Shown here piece by piece: positions 45,206-54,300 of a stretch of DNA of 64,000 nucleotides. This DNA comes from Tabrizicola sp. GTDB taxonomy: Bacteria; Pseudomonadota; Alphaproteobacteria; Rhodobacterales; Rhodobacteraceae. A model generated the notes under the pieces. The model saw only the letters and a list, made by a program, of their open reading frames with translations. It was not told the DNA's origin and did no database searches. The stretch is from NCBI RefSeq assembly GCF_030373185.1, contig NZ_JAUCZH010000007.1, positions 248,001 to 312,000 of the forward strand, read 5' to 3'. Position numbers and translations under genes: made by a program. Position 1 is the first letter of the stretch. Every line of letters begins with the position of its first letter.

Positions 45206-46165
45206 TTAGACCTGCACCTCGACGCCCATCCCACGTTCTCTTGCCAGACGCACCGCCATCGCGGCGACGGCAAGATCCTGCAATCCGACGCCAGTGCCAT
45301 CGAACAGGGTCACTTCATCCGACGACCGCCGCCCGGGATGCGCCCCGATCAGAACATCGCCCAGCGGCGTGATCGCGGTCGCGTCCAGAAGTCCGGCCGC
45401 GACGGCATGCTGCGCCTCGCCAAGACTGACAGATTGGGCGACCTCGTCGGCAAAGACACAGGCGCGGCCCAACAAGGCGGGCTCCGCCTCTTGCTTGCCG
45501 ACCGTATCTGTCCCCATGCAGGCCAGATGCGTGCCATCCGCCACATGGGCCGACATCAGGCTGGCCGCAGGGCTGGAGGTTATGGTGATGATCACATCCG
45601 CCTCGACCATCCGGCCCAGCGGGACCGCCTCGAAGGGCAGGCCAAGTTCGGCGGCAATCGCGCCAAGCTTTGGCAGCATCTCGGGGTGCAGGTTCCAGGC
45701 GATGACCTTTTCGAACCGCCGCACCCGCGCCGCGGCCCGCAACTGGAACCCGGCCTGATGCCCCGCGCCCACGATGCCAAGGATCTTCGCATCGCGCCGT
45801 GCCAGCCGGTCGATGGAAATGGCCGAGGCCGCCGCCGTCCGCAGCGCGGTCAGAAGCCCACCGCCCACCATGGCCGTCGGCCGCCCCGTTTCAGGATCGA
45901 ACAGGAAGACGGTTGACTGGTGATTGATGATCCCCTTCGCTGCGTTGCCGGGGAAATACCCGCCCGCCTTCACGCCCAGTTGCCCGCCCGACCGATCAAG
46001 CCCGGACTTGAAGCCATACTGCCGCCCCTCGCCAAGCGCCTCACGCACGACGGGGAAGTTATAGGCCTCCCCCCGGGCCATGGCGGCAAAGGTTGCCTCG
46101 ACCGCCTGGAAGGCATCTTCGGGCGAGACGAGTTCGGCGATAAGGGCCTCGGGGACGATCAGCAT
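45206..46165 (-). CDS. bhcD: Iminosuccinate reductase BhcD (ornithine cyclodeaminase/mu-crystallin family)
   Basis: 319 residues from the ATG at 46165. Rossmann motif GIVGAGHQAGFQLRAAARV and family segments GVKAGGYFPGNAAKG and TVFLFDPETGRP. On family alone it would be an ornithine cyclodeaminase-like enzyme; the setting after bhcA-bhcB-bhcC identifies the iminosuccinate reductase that makes L-aspartate in the beta-hydroxyaspartate cycle. The gap to bhcC is 118 bases and contains two hairpins, unlike the tight spacing elsewhere in the operon. Confidence 0.92.
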   Translation of the reverse strand: MLIVPEALIAELVSPEDAFQAVEATFAAMARGEAYNFPVVREALGEGRQYGFKSGLDRSGGQLGVKAGGYFPGNAAKGIINHQSTVFLFDPETGRPTAMVGGGLLTALRTAAASAISIDRLARRDAKILGIVGAGHQAGFQLRAAARVRRFEKVIAWNLHPEMLPKLGAIAAELGLPFEAVPLGRMVEADVIITITSSPAASLMSAHVADGTHLACMGTDTVGKQEAEPALLGRACVFADEVAQSVSLGEAQHAVAAGLLDATAITPLGDVLIGAHPGRRSSDEVTLFDGTGVGLQDLAVAAMAVRLARERGMGVEVQV

Positions 46166-46194
46166 GTGGGTGTTCCTTGCGGTAATGGCGGAGC

Positions 46195-46254
46195 GGGGGT
46201 TTCCCACCCCCGCCAGCCCAGCGGTTTCTCGAACCAGTGGCAAAACCGCTGGGC
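46195..46254. repeat. Two strong hairpins between bhcC and bhcD
   Basis: First, GCGGGGGT / ACCCCCGC with a five-base loop; second, a perfect 13-bp inverted repeat AGCCCAGCGGTTT / AAACCGCTGGGCT around a 15-base loop. Both fall in the 118-base gap between co-transcribed genes and have no T-run, so they look like mRNA-stability or attenuation elements, or a separate repeat family, rather than terminators. Confidence 0.75.
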
Positions 46255-46283
46255 TACGTGGGATACTATCGCACAGAGGAAGC

Positions 46284-47447
46284 CTAGTAGGCCTTGCCGC
46301 GGGCCGAGACCGGCCAGACGACCTCCACCACGCCATTCCTGACACCGACATACCAGTCATGCACGTTGCAGGTCGGGTCACAATGGCCGGGGACAAGCTT
46401 GAGCTTGTCGTTGACCTTCAGAACACCCGCCGGGTCTTCGACAACACCATGTTCATCGCTGCATTTGACGTATTTCACGTCCGTCCGACCAAAGATGACC
46501 GGCAGGCCCGAGTCGACCGACTGCGCCTTCAGCCCAGCATCGACGATGGCCTTGTCGGCCTTTGCGTGGGACATGACCGAGGTCAGGATGAAAAGCGCGT
46601 TTTCCCATTCGCCCTGATCGATCCGGCGGCCATCCTTGTCGAGGATACGGCCATAGTCGGCATCCATGAAGGCATAGCTGCCGCATTGAAGTTCGTTGTA
46701 AACGCCTGAGGTGCTTTCGAAATAATAGCTGCCGGTGCCGCCGCCGCCAACGATGTCGCAGGCGATACCCATCGCGCCCAGCGTATCCACCGCATCCTTC
46801 ACCTGCGCCACGGCAAGGTCGATCTTGGCCTTGCGGTCGTCATAGCTGTCCATGTGCTGCATCGCGCCCTGATAGGCCTGGATACCGGCGAACTTCAGGC
46901 CCGGGGCCGCGTCAATCGCCTTGGCCAGTGCCACCACTTCCGGCGTGGTCTTCACGCCGCAGCGCCCGGCGCCGCAGTCGATTTCCACGAGGCACTCGAT
47001 GGTCGTGCCATGCTTGACAGCCGCCGCAGACAGGTCAGCCACATTGTCGAGCATATCCACACAGCAGATCGCCCGCGCTCCCAGCTTGGGGATCCGCGCC
47101 AGCCGGTCGATCTTGGCCGGGTCGCGGACCTGGTTGGAAACCAGCACATCCTTGATGCCGCCACGGGCAAAGACCTCGGCCTCGCTGACCTTCTGGCAGC
47201 AGACGCCGACCGACCCGCCGAGGCGTTCCTGCAAGAGGGCGACATCGACCGACTTGTGCATCTTGCCATGCACTCGGTGGCGCATGCCGTGGGCCTTGGC
47301 ATAATCGCCCATCTTCTTGATATTGCGTTCCAGCGCGTCGAGGTCGAGAACAAGGCAGGGGGTCTGGATATCCGCCTCGGCCATCCCCGGCAGGGCGGGG
47401 ATGTCATAGCCGACTTCAAGGCCGTCGAATTTCGGATGCGTGTTCAT
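46284..47447 (-). CDS. bhcC: Beta-hydroxyaspartate aldolase BhcC
   Basis: 387 residues, D-threonine aldolase/DSD1 fold: QTPCLVLDLDALERNI, PLP-lysine region RHRVHGKMHKS (K62), GGGGTGSYYFE phosphate-binding loop, and the metal-binding HCDPTCNVHDWYVG near the C-terminus. In the beta-hydroxyaspartate cycle it condenses glyoxylate with glycine to (2R,3S)-beta-hydroxyaspartate. Only 4 bases separate it from bhcB. Alone it would be annotated as a D-threonine aldolase; order and regulator fix the assignment. Confidence 0.94.
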   Translation of the reverse strand: MNTHPKFDGLEVGYDIPALPGMAEADIQTPCLVLDLDALERNIKKMGDYAKAHGMRHRVHGKMHKSVDVALLQERLGGSVGVCCQKVSEAEVFARGGIKDVLVSNQVRDPAKIDRLARIPKLGARAICCVDMLDNVADLSAAAVKHGTTIECLVEIDCGAGRCGVKTTPEVVALAKAIDAAPGLKFAGIQAYQGAMQHMDSYDDRKAKIDLAVAQVKDAVDTLGAMGIACDIVGGGGTGSYYFESTSGVYNELQCGSYAFMDADYGRILDKDGRRIDQGEWENALFILTSVMSHAKADKAIVDAGLKAQSVDSGLPVIFGRTDVKYVKCSDEHGVVEDPAGVLKVNDKLKLVPGHCDPTCNVHDWYVGVRNGVVEVVWPVSARGKAY

Positions 47448-47451
47448 GTGC

Positions 47452-48405
47452 TTACCCTTTCATCCAAGGCAGGTTGTCCAGATCGACGTTGCCGCCGGTG
47501 ATGATGACGCCGACGCGGCGACCGCGGAAGGCGTCCTTGTGTTTCAGGATCGTCGCCAGCGGCACGGCGCAGCTTGGCTCCATCACGATCTTCATCCGTT
47601 TCCAGGTCAGCTTCATCGCCTCGATGATTTCGTCCTCGGTGGCGGTGAAGATGTCGGTGACATGGTTCTGCACGAAATGCCAGGTCAGGTCTTTCAGCGG
47701 CACCTTCAACCCGTCGGCCACCGTTTCCGGCGCGTCGTCGGCAATGATGTGACCGGCCTTGAAGCTGCGATAGGCGTCGTCGGCGTTCTTTGGCTCGGCG
47801 GCGTAGACATCCACCCCCGGCGCGATGTTCGACACGGTCAGGCAGGTGCCGCTGATCATGCCGCCGCCGCCAATGGGGGCGATGATGGCATCCAGCCCTT
47901 CGACCTGATCCAGCAGTTCGCGTGAGCATGTCGCCTGCCCGGCAATCACGCGCGGGTCGTTGTAGGGGTGGACGAATTCCCCCCCGGTCCGCGCCTGCAC
48001 CTCGGCAAAGATCGCTTCACGGCTTGTCGTCGAAGGCTCACATTCGGTGATCGCGCCGCCATAACCGCGCACGGCGTCTTTCTTGGCCTGCGGCGCGGTG
48101 CGCGGCATCACGACGTTGCAGGGGATGCCCCGGCGACCAGCGGCATAGCTGAGGCTGAGCGCGTGATTGCCTGATGAATGGGTGCAGACACCCTTTGCCG
48201 CCATGGCATCGCCAAGGCCGAAGACCGCATTGCAGGCACCGCGCACCTTGAAGGCACCGGCCTTCTGGAAGTTCTCGCATTTGAAGAACAGCTCGGCCCC
48301 AGTCAGGTCATTGAGGTAGCTGGAGGTCAGGACCGGCGTGCGGTGGATATGGGGCGCGATGCGGGCATGGGCGGCCAGCACATCATCAAAAGTCGGGATC
48401 AGCAT
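47452..48405 (-). CDS. bhcB: Beta-hydroxyaspartate dehydratase BhcB
   Basis: 317 residues from the ATG at 48405, supported by AAGGA seven bases upstream; an ATG at 48420 overlapping the bhcA stop is an alternative. Threonine dehydratase/serine racemase fold: KCENFQKAGAFKVRGA (PLP lysine), HSSGNHALSLSYAA, GGGGMISGTCL. It dehydrates beta-hydroxyaspartate to iminosuccinate. Second gene of bhcABCD. Confidence 0.94.
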   Translation of the reverse strand: MLIPTFDDVLAAHARIAPHIHRTPVLTSSYLNDLTGAELFFKCENFQKAGAFKVRGACNAVFGLGDAMAAKGVCTHSSGNHALSLSYAAGRRGIPCNVVMPRTAPQAKKDAVRGYGGAITECEPSTTSREAIFAEVQARTGGEFVHPYNDPRVIAGQATCSRELLDQVEGLDAIIAPIGGGGMISGTCLTVSNIAPGVDVYAAEPKNADDAYRSFKAGHIIADDAPETVADGLKVPLKDLTWHFVQNHVTDIFTATEDEIIEAMKLTWKRMKIVMEPSCAVPLATILKHKDAFRGRRVGVIITGGNVDLDNLPWMKG

Positions 48406-48416
48406 GGGAAAGTCCT

Positions 48417-49607
48417 TCATTCTGCGGCCATTGCCATGGCCGGAACCGTGCCGCGATAGTAGTCCTGCGCCGCTGCCACGCCCGAGCCGAGGGTGACCCC
48501 CCAGCCAAGATCGGCCATGCACATCTCGGCCGTGGCAAGGCCCGACAGCACCATGACTTCGGTCAGCATGCCAAGATGGCCGATGCGGAAGACCTTGCCG
48601 GCCACTTCCCCAAGACCCACACCAAAGGCCACGCCGTATTTGCTGGCGGCCAGTTGCACCAAGGCCGTGCCATCACAGCCCGCAGGAACCTTCACCGCCG
48701 TCACCGTATCGGAATAAAGCTCGGGCGAGGCGGCATAGGGCGTCATCCCCCATGCGGTGATCGCACGGCGCACGCCTTCGGCAAGGCGGTGGTGGCGGGC
48801 GTAGACATTCTCCAGCCCCTCGGATTCAAGCAGGTCGATGGCATGTGCCAGACCCGCAATCAGACCGACCGGCGGGGTATAAGGAAAGCCGCCCTTGGCG
48901 TAGCTTGCCAGCATGTCATTGAAATCAAAGAAGGTGCGCGGCAGGGTGGCCGTTTCCATCGCCGCGATGGCCTTTGGCGACACCCCAAGGATCGCAAGGC
49001 CCGCGGGCAGCATGAAACCCTTCTGGCTGCCCGCAACCGCGATATCGACGCCCCAGCCCGTGAACTCGAACGGCATCGACCCGATGGAGGACACGCCATC
49101 AACAAACAGCATGGCGCCATGCCCCGCCGCGTCCATTGCCCGGCGGATGCCGCCGATATCGGATTTCACGCCGGTCGCAGTTTCGTTATGGGTGGCCAGA
49201 ACCGCCTTGATGCTGCCTGTCTTGTCAGCTTTCAGCGCGGCCTCGATGGTTGCCAAGGGCGCGCCCTGGCCCCATGGCGTCTCGATGATCTGGACGTTCA
49301 ACCCGTGGCGCTGGCAAAGGTCGATCCAGCGATGGCTGAACATCCCGAAGCGGGCGGCAAGCACGGTATCACCGGGCGAAAGGGTGTTTGTGACCGCCGC
49401 CTCCCAGCCGCCTGTGCCGGTGGCCGGGATCAGGATGACTTCACCATCCGCCATTTTCAGCACCCGCCGCACACCTTCAACCGCAGGCTTGAACAGGCGC
49501 GCAAACGCCGGGGACCGGTGGTCAAGCGTCGGCATGTCACAGGCCTTGCGGACGGAGTCGGGAATATTGGTCGGGCCGGGGATGAAGACGGAGTTCTGGA
49601 AGGACAT
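48417..49607 (-). CDS. bhcA: L-aspartate:glyoxylate aminotransferase BhcA
   Basis: 396 residues from the ATG at 49607 with GGGAGAG upstream. Class V aminotransferase of the serine/alanine-glyoxylate type: FIPGPTNIPDSVR start, TGTGGWEAAVTNTL, FVDGVSSIGSMPFEF, and the PLP lysine in VAGSQKGFMLPAG. In the cycle it moves the amino group of aspartate to glyoxylate, regenerating glycine and releasing oxaloacetate. First gene of the operon; the promoter region it shares with bhcR contains two palindromes. Confidence 0.94.
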   Translation of the reverse strand: MSFQNSVFIPGPTNIPDSVRKACDMPTLDHRSPAFARLFKPAVEGVRRVLKMADGEVILIPATGTGGWEAAVTNTLSPGDTVLAARFGMFSHRWIDLCQRHGLNVQIIETPWGQGAPLATIEAALKADKTGSIKAVLATHNETATGVKSDIGGIRRAMDAAGHGAMLFVDGVSSIGSMPFEFTGWGVDIAVAGSQKGFMLPAGLAILGVSPKAIAAMETATLPRTFFDFNDMLASYAKGGFPYTPPVGLIAGLAHAIDLLESEGLENVYARHHRLAEGVRRAITAWGMTPYAASPELYSDTVTAVKVPAGCDGTALVQLAASKYGVAFGVGLGEVAGKVFRIGHLGMLTEVMVLSGLATAEMCMADLGWGVTLGSGVAAAQDYYRGTVPAMAMAAE

Positions 49608-49625
49608 CGGGGCTCTCTCCCTTGA

Positions 49626-49648
49626 GGATGGGTGCAACCTACCCATCC
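49626..49648. promoter_or_regulatory. 8-bp inverted repeat in the bhcA leader
   Basis: GGATGGGT (49626-49633) and ACCCATCC (49641-49648) are perfect inverted arms around a 7-base spacer, about 19 bases before the bhcA start codon. It can be a DNA operator or an mRNA hairpin next to the ribosome-binding site. Confidence 0.5.
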
Positions 49649-49702
49649 ACCGCACCATTCACAATTTTTTCGAAAAGATTTTTCATTTTGTGATTCTTCT
49701 GA

Positions 49703-49720
49703 TGTTATTAATCAATAACA
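49703..49720. promoter_or_regulatory. 18-bp palindrome between bhcA and bhcR, likely BhcR operator
   Basis: TGTTATTAATCAATAACA has perfect 7-base arms around a 4-base centre. It lies 37 bases before the bhcR start and about 95 bases before bhcA, in an AT-rich divergent promoter region. IclR-family proteins bind palindromes of about this length in such positions. Confidence 0.6.
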
Positions 49721-49757
49721 GTGGTTTGCTCTTTTTCAGCAGAAGGAACGGGGAACG

Positions 49758-50567
49758 ATGGCTCAGAAACCACGTGGGCGACCGAAGGCGTTCAACGACA
49801 AGACCGACCAGAACACCGTGCAGGCTTTGGACCGGGCGCTTTTCCTGCTGGAGCATCTGGCCCAAGGCCCGGGTCGCACGCTTTCCGACCTGGCCGAGGA
49901 AACCGGTCAGGCCGTCGCAACTACGTTCCGCGCGCTGCAAACCCTGCAAGGGCATGGCATGGTCGAGGTGGAAGAACCCGGCCAGCTTTGGCACATCGGG
50001 GCCGGGGCCTTCCGGATCGGCACCGCCTTCCTGCGCCGGACCAAAGTGGTGGAACGCGCGCGGCAACCGATGGATGCGCTGATGCGCGAGACAGGGGAAA
50101 CCGCGAACCTTGGGGTCGAGGTGCGGGGCGAGGTGCTGTTTCTGGCGCAGGTCGAAACGCATGAGGCGATCCGCGCCTTCTTTCCGCCCGGCACCAAAGG
50201 CCCGATGCATTCCAGCGGAATCGGCAAGGCCTTGCTGGCGTGGTATCCGGAAGACCGGGCGCGCGAAATCATCGCGCGGCAGGGGTTGCAGAAGTTCACC
50301 ACACTGACGCTGACCTCGGACACCGCGCTATTGCGCGACCTGGCCCGCACACGGGAACGCGGCTTTGCCATCGATGATCAGGAACGCGCCGAGGGCATGC
50401 GCTGCATCGCTGCCCCGATCTTCAATTCCCATGCCGAGCCGGTGGCGGGTCTGTCTGTATCCGGCCCCGCTTTCCGGGTGGGTTTGTCTGATGCCAGCCG
50501 CCTCGGTGCGCTGGTCCGCGCTGCGGCGGACCTTGTGACCGAGGCGACGGGTGGCGTGCGGCCTTAG
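49758..50567 (+). CDS. bhcR: IclR-family regulator BhcR
   Basis: 269 residues: N-terminal helix-turn-helix (TVQALDRALFLLEHLAQ, TLSDLAEETGQAVATTFRALQTL) and C-terminal IclR effector domain (GPMHSSGIGKALLAW, RGFAIDDQERAEGMRCIAAPI). Before the HTH is an AT-hook-like KPRGRPKAF. Divergent from bhcABCD, as in known beta-hydroxyaspartate clusters where the homologue responds to glyoxylate. Its stop codon overlaps that of the convergent DUF533 gene (TTAG on the plus strand). Confidence 0.92.
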   Translation: MAQKPRGRPKAFNDKTDQNTVQALDRALFLLEHLAQGPGRTLSDLAEETGQAVATTFRALQTLQGHGMVEVEEPGQLWHIGAGAFRIGTAFLRRTKVVERARQPMDALMRETGETANLGVEVRGEVLFLAQVETHEAIRAFFPPGTKGPMHSSGIGKALLAWYPEDRAREIIARQGLQKFTTLTLTSDTALLRDLARTRERGFAIDDQERAEGMRCIAAPIFNSHAEPVAGLSVSGPAFRVGLSDASRLGALVRAAADLVTEATGGVRP

Positions 50568-51265
50568 GCCAGTTGCGCGGCCTTGGCGTGCAGATGGTCT
50601 ACAAGTGCCGGATCAAGACCAAGCCGCGCGGCCAGCATTGCCAGATAGCCCTTTTCAGCGGGCGCATTCTCATCCACCACCAGAAGCGAGGCGGCGTAAA
50701 GTTCGGTCGCCTCGCGTTCGGTGCGGGCAAGGGCTGCAACGCGGCCCACATCAAGCGGCGCGTCCAGTTCGGCGGCGATCAGCGCAGTGGCCTCGGCCCC
50801 AAGCCCAAGGTTGGGCAGTTGCGCGTCGATCCGTGCGCGTTCGTCCGGGGTGACATGGCCATCAGCCTTCGCGGCGGCGATCATCGCTTGCAGGATACGG
50901 GTGGCAAGGTCATCGGCGGCGACGGGATCGGCGGGGAGGAACTCGGTTCCTTCGGGTGCAGGCAGGCTGACCGGGCCACCTTCGGCGCCCGCCGCCTTGC
51001 CGGCCTTCCAATCCTCATAGGCCTTGTAGGCCAGACCACCGATCAGCGCAGCGCCGCCCACCCGGACACCTGTGCCAAGCAGCCTGCGCCCGCCTCGGGT
51101 CAGCAAGACCCCCAGAAGGCCACCGGCAATTGCGCCTTTGCCCAGCGCGGACTGGTTGTTCCATGTGTCTTTCGCCTTGCCGGTCAAGCCTTTGGCACCT
51201 TGGCCACCGGTTGCCTGACCAAGGCCGCCCGTCAGGCTGTCCAGCAGGGATTTCGCGTTCAACAT
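50564..51265 (-). CDS. TerB-like/DUF533 family protein
   Basis: 233 residues from the ATG at 51265 with AGGAG six bases upstream. N-terminus rich in Gly/Lys (SLTGGLGQATGGQGAKG), a glycine-rich membrane-like stretch (GKGAIAGGLLGVLL, GVRVGGAALIGGLAYKAYEDW), then a helical TerB-like domain (MIAAAKADGHVTPDERARI). Family is similar to YebE; function unknown, membrane association likely. Convergent with bhcR. Confidence 0.88.
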   Translation of the reverse strand: MLNAKSLLDSLTGGLGQATGGQGAKGLTGKAKDTWNNQSALGKGAIAGGLLGVLLTRGGRRLLGTGVRVGGAALIGGLAYKAYEDWKAGKAAGAEGGPVSLPAPEGTEFLPADPVAADDLATRILQAMIAAAKADGHVTPDERARIDAQLPNLGLGAEATALIAAELDAPLDVGRVAALARTEREATELYAASLLVVDENAPAEKGYLAMLAARLGLDPALVDHLHAKAAQLA

Positions 51266-51329
51266 CGTTGGCTCCTGTCTTTGTCCGACGACATATGTGC
51301 ATCGGCGGACAGCGATGCAATGGCCGGGT

Positions 51330-54300
51330 TCAAGTCTCCCAGCCGCCCCCGCCCGGGGTCCGCATCTCGAAAACAGCACCGGCGGGAAGGTCGCGTTCGT
51401 CGTTGCCTTTCAGCGCTTCCGTCCGCCCGTCAGGCCAGTGGACAAGGTTTTCGCCCGTGGCCCCCGGCCCGCCACCTGCCGCACCGAATGGCGCGATCCG
51501 GCGGCTGCCACAAAGGGTGGTCACGGTCACCGGCGCAAGGAACCGCAGGCTTCGCACAGCGCCGTTGCCCCCACGCCAGTGACCGCTGCCACCAGAACCA
51601 TGCCGGATCGAAAACTCCTCCAGCCTTACGGGAAAGCGTTTTTCCAGGATCTCGGGATCAGTCATGCGGGTGTTGGTCATATGGCTTTGCACGGCGTCGC
51701 AACCGGCAAAACCGGGGCCAGCCCCAGTGCCGCCGGCAATCGTCTCGTAGTTCTGGAAGGCGTCATTGCCCCAGATGAAGTTGTTCATCGTGCCTTGCGC
51801 AGCCGCCACCACCCCAAGCGCGCCATAAAGCGCATTGCAGGCCGACTGGCTGACCTCGGTATTCCCGGCGATCACCGCCGCCGGGGCTTTCGGGTTCAGA
51901 AGTGAGCCTTCCGGCACAATGATCGTCAGCGGCGCAAGACAGCCTTCGTTCAAGGGGATGGCCTTTCCGACCAGCGTGCGGAAGACATATAGCACCACCG
52001 CCCGCGTCACCGCCTGCGGGGCGTTATAGTTGCCCGAATGTTGCGGGCTGGACCCGGTAAAGTCGATCGTCGCCGCGCGCTTTGCATGGTCCACCATAAC
52101 ACGGACGCGGATCGTCGTGCCGATATCCATCGGATAGCTGAATTCACCATCCTTCAGCCGGTCGATCACCGCGCGGACACATTCTTCGGCGTTTTGCTGA
52201 ACATGGCCCATGTAGGCGGCCACCACTTCAGCGCCATGGGTGGCCACAACGCGCAGGAGCTCCCGACGTCCGGTCTCATTCGCGGCGATCTGCGCCTTGA
52301 GGTCGGCCATGTTCTGATCCGGCGACCGGCAGGGCCAGCGCCCCGAGGCCAGAAGCGCGCGGGTCTCGGTCTCGCGCAAGTGACCTTCAACGACCAGCGG
52401 GAACAGGTCGATGACCACACCTTCTTCCTCGATCGTCGTGCTGTCGGGCGGGCCTGACCCGGGCGTCCGCCCGCCAATGTCGGCGTGATGCCCGCGCGAG
52501 CCAAGCCAGAAGGCCGCGCGGCCTGCCACGAAAACCGGGGTGATCACCGTCACATCCGGCAGATGCGTGCCACCGTTCCAGGGGGAGTTCAGCATCCATG
52601 CGTCCCCCTCCTGCGCAGTCGCCCCAACTGCTGCGATCACCGTCTTGACAGCATGGGACATCGACCCAAGGTGAACCGGCACATGGGGGGCATTGGCCAC
52701 CAGATCGCCGGACGCATCGAAGATGGCGCAGGAAAAGTCGAAGCGTTCCTTGATGTTGACCGACCATGCGGTGTTGGCCAAGGTCGCCCCCATCTGGTCG
52801 GCAACCGACATGAACAGGTTGTTGAACACTTCCAGCAAGACCGGATCGGCCTTTGTCCCCGCCGCCGGCGGCCGGGCAATCGCTTCGGTCCGGGTCAGGA
52901 TCAGGTTGGCCGATGCATCTACCCGCGCTTGCCAGCCCGGCTCGACGATGGTGGTGCCAGTGGCTTCGGTGATCACGGCAGGCCCGGTGATGCGGGTGGC
53001 GCTGCCGCAGGTTTCGCGCTGGTAAAGCGGCACGTCCTGCCAACCCCCGTCCACCCAAAGCCGAAGCGTCGTGAAGGCGGCCCCGGGCTCTGGCCCCGGA
53101 TCCATTGGTGGCAAACCTGCCCCGCCACCTTCGGCCTCGACGGCGAGCATTTCGAACAGGACCGCGCGTTCGGGCGAGGTGAAGCCGAACCGCGCCTGAT
53201 GGGCCGCCGCAAAGGCTGCACGCATGTCGGCTTCGGGCGCGAAAGGCACCGGCAAGGACTGATGCGACCCGTCATAGCGCAGATGCGCGGTGCGGCTGAC
53301 CTTGGGGGCGGCGATGCCCTGCGCGGCAAGGTCTGCCGTGGCGTCGGCGGCAAGCGCGTCAATCCGGGTGCGGGCTTCGCTCACGGCGGACAAGGGGGCG
53401 TCAAACTGCGCCTCTCGCAGGCTGCGCAGATCGGCCAGCCCCATGCCAAAGGCCGAAAGCACCCCGGCATGCGGATGCAGGAACACGGTCTGCATCCCCA
53501 AGGCATCGGCCACACCGCAGGCATGCTGCCCGCCCGCACCGCCAAAACATTGCAGCGCATAGCCGGTCACATCATGGCCGCGCTGAACGCTTATCTTCTT
53601 GATCGCATTGGCCATGTTGTCGATGGCGATCCGCAGGAAGCCTTCGGCCACCACCTCGGGCGGATCAAGCCGCCCGGTGACGGCGGCAATCTCATGCGCC
53701 AAGGCCCGAAACTTCGCCCCCACCTCGTCGCTGTCCAGCGGCTGATCGCCCCCGGGGCCAAAGACGGCGGGGAAGTGGTCGGGCGACAAACGGCCCAGCA
53801 TCACATTGCAATCAGTGATCGTCAGCGGCCCGCTCCGGCGATAGCTGGCCGGGCCAGGGTTCGCGCCAGCACTTTCCGGGCCAACCTGAAACCGCCCGTC
53901 ACGAAAGGTGCAGACCGACCCGCCGCCCGCCGCGACGGTGTGGATATCCATCATCGGCGCGCGCATGCGAACGCCTGCCACTTCGGTTTCGAACGACCGT
54001 TCATATACGCCTGCAAAATGGCTGACATCGGTCGAGGTGCCGCCCATGTCAAAGCCGATCAGCCGGTCAAATCCAGCCGCCTGCGCGGTCTGGACCATGC
54101 CGACGATCCCTCCTGCCGGGCCGGACAGGATGGCGTCCTTGCCCTGAAAGCGCCCGGCCTCGGTCAGCCCGCCGTTCGACTGCATGAACAAAAGCCGCCT
54201 TGTCGCCCGGCCCATGTCCAAAGCACCTTCAACCTGTGCCACATAGCGGCGAAGGATGGGTGACAGGTAGGCATCGACCACTGTCGTATCGCCGCGCGGC

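Noticed and set aside
46284-47447. D-threonine aldolase as the specific function
   Set aside because: The fold fits, but the full bhcABCD order with divergent bhcR makes beta-hydroxyaspartate aldolase the better call.
52485-54263. A 592-codon plus-strand frame opposite the oxoprolinase gene
   Set aside because: Shadow of a conserved 1191-residue enzyme; no recognisable domain or ribosome-binding site.
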